This document shows positions 5,111-5,233 of a stretch of 5,233 nt of DNA, piece after piece. Each line of letters starts with the position of its first letter. Within the stretch, counting starts at the first letter, position 1. The position numbers and the translations under genes were made by a program. The notes below the pieces were generated by a model. That model saw only the letters and a program-made list of their open reading frames with translations. It was not told the DNA's origin and did not search any database. Source of the DNA: Comamonadaceae bacterium (GTDB taxonomy: Bacteria; Pseudomonadota; Gammaproteobacteria; Burkholderiales; Burkholderiaceae_C); NCBI GenBank assembly GCA_013298415.1, contig JAAFHN010000228.1, positions 1-5,233 of the forward strand, read 5' to 3'.

Positions 5111-5233
5111 CATTGCTCCGGGTGAACGCCATCCACGTAGAGCCAAGCTCCGGCTTCGCGCACGAAGCGGCTCACTTCGTGAAGCTGGCCTGCTTTGCCA
5201 TTGGATTTGTAGCGGGCGATGAATTCCACCACG
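5110..5233 (-). CDS. YchJ/UPF0225-like protein, C-terminal end (cut by the window edge)
   Basis: Forty codons and a TGA stop (5112-5110) are visible, open to the right edge of the window. The reading VVEFIARYKSNGKAG, then LHEVSRFVREAGAWLYVDG and a short HPEQ tail, matches the C-terminal part of YchJ/UPF0225 proteins, which typically read EF-ARY, LHE-SRF and W-Y-DG. Those proteins often carry SEC-C metal-binding motifs at an N-terminal position; that part lies outside the window and cannot be checked. Their function is poorly known. The stop codon shares its last base with the first base of the glyoxalase-like start codon, so the two genes form a tight pair. The assignment rests on a short segment but the pattern is distinctive. 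Confidence 0.75.
   Translation of the reverse strand, partial: VVEFIARYKSNGKAGQLHEVSRFVREAGAWLYVDGVHPEQ
5116..5119 (-). promoter_or_regulatory. Ribosome binding site deciding the glyoxalase-like start
   Basis: GGAG on the - strand lies inside the last codons of the YchJ-like gene, 5 bases before the ATG at 5110 and 2 bases before the adjacent ATG at 5113. The spacing favours 5110. Because the site is within the upstream gene, translation of the two is probably coupled. Confidence 0.6.

Noticed and set aside
5153..5184. Overlapping GCTTCG/CGAAGC and CACGAAG/CTTCGTG inverted repeats near the right edge
   Set aside because: They lie within the coding sequence of the YchJ-like gene and are explained by its codons (repeated Arg, Glu, Phe and His).

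Overview
The window looks like chromosomal DNA of a betaproteobacterium, most likely Burkholderiales and perhaps Comamonadaceae. That is an inference from the fairly high GC content, the codon usage, and the style of the proteins: a short beta-type H-NS protein, a NitT/TauT-type transporter, a PAT-like acetyltransferase and a YchJ-like protein. No rRNA or tRNA gene, CRISPR array, insertion sequence, phage gene or tandem repeat was seen.

Left half, + strand (129-2892): a complete three-gene ABC importer of the NitT/TauT/SsuABC class. It comprises a secreted periplasmic binding protein, an ATPase and a six-helix permease. The ATPase and permease genes are tightly coupled, with a 12-base gap and the permease Shine-Dalgarno overlapping the ATPase stop. 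The binding-protein gene is separated from them by 106 bases that hold a strong intrinsic terminator and a perfect TGTATACA palindrome. This layout suggests that the binding protein is made in excess over the membrane parts. The substrate cannot be read from the sequence.

Middle (2889-3327, + strand): a small H-NS-family nucleoid protein gene with its own transcription unit. It has a promoter whose -35 overlaps the permease stop codon, a 9-bp GC-rich hairpin at about the predicted transcript start, a good ribosome site, and a textbook intrinsic terminator downstream.

Right half, - strand (3407-5233): four genes read leftward and convergent with hns. In transcription order they are the C-terminal end of a YchJ/UPF0225-like protein (cut by the window edge), a glyoxalase/bleomycin-resistance superfamily protein that overlaps it by one base, a five-helix membrane protein of unknown function, and a phosphinothricin/methionine-sulfoximine type GNAT acetyltransferase. 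The first two look translationally coupled. The last two are 40 bases apart and may be co-transcribed. A 185-base gap with small GC-rich hairpins separates the pairs.

Nothing here is clearly a new biological system. The most useful second looks are the internal terminator and palindrome in the ABC cluster, the promoter-plus-hairpin arrangement before hns, the extra glycine in the H-NS DNA-binding motif, and the uncharacterised membrane protein.
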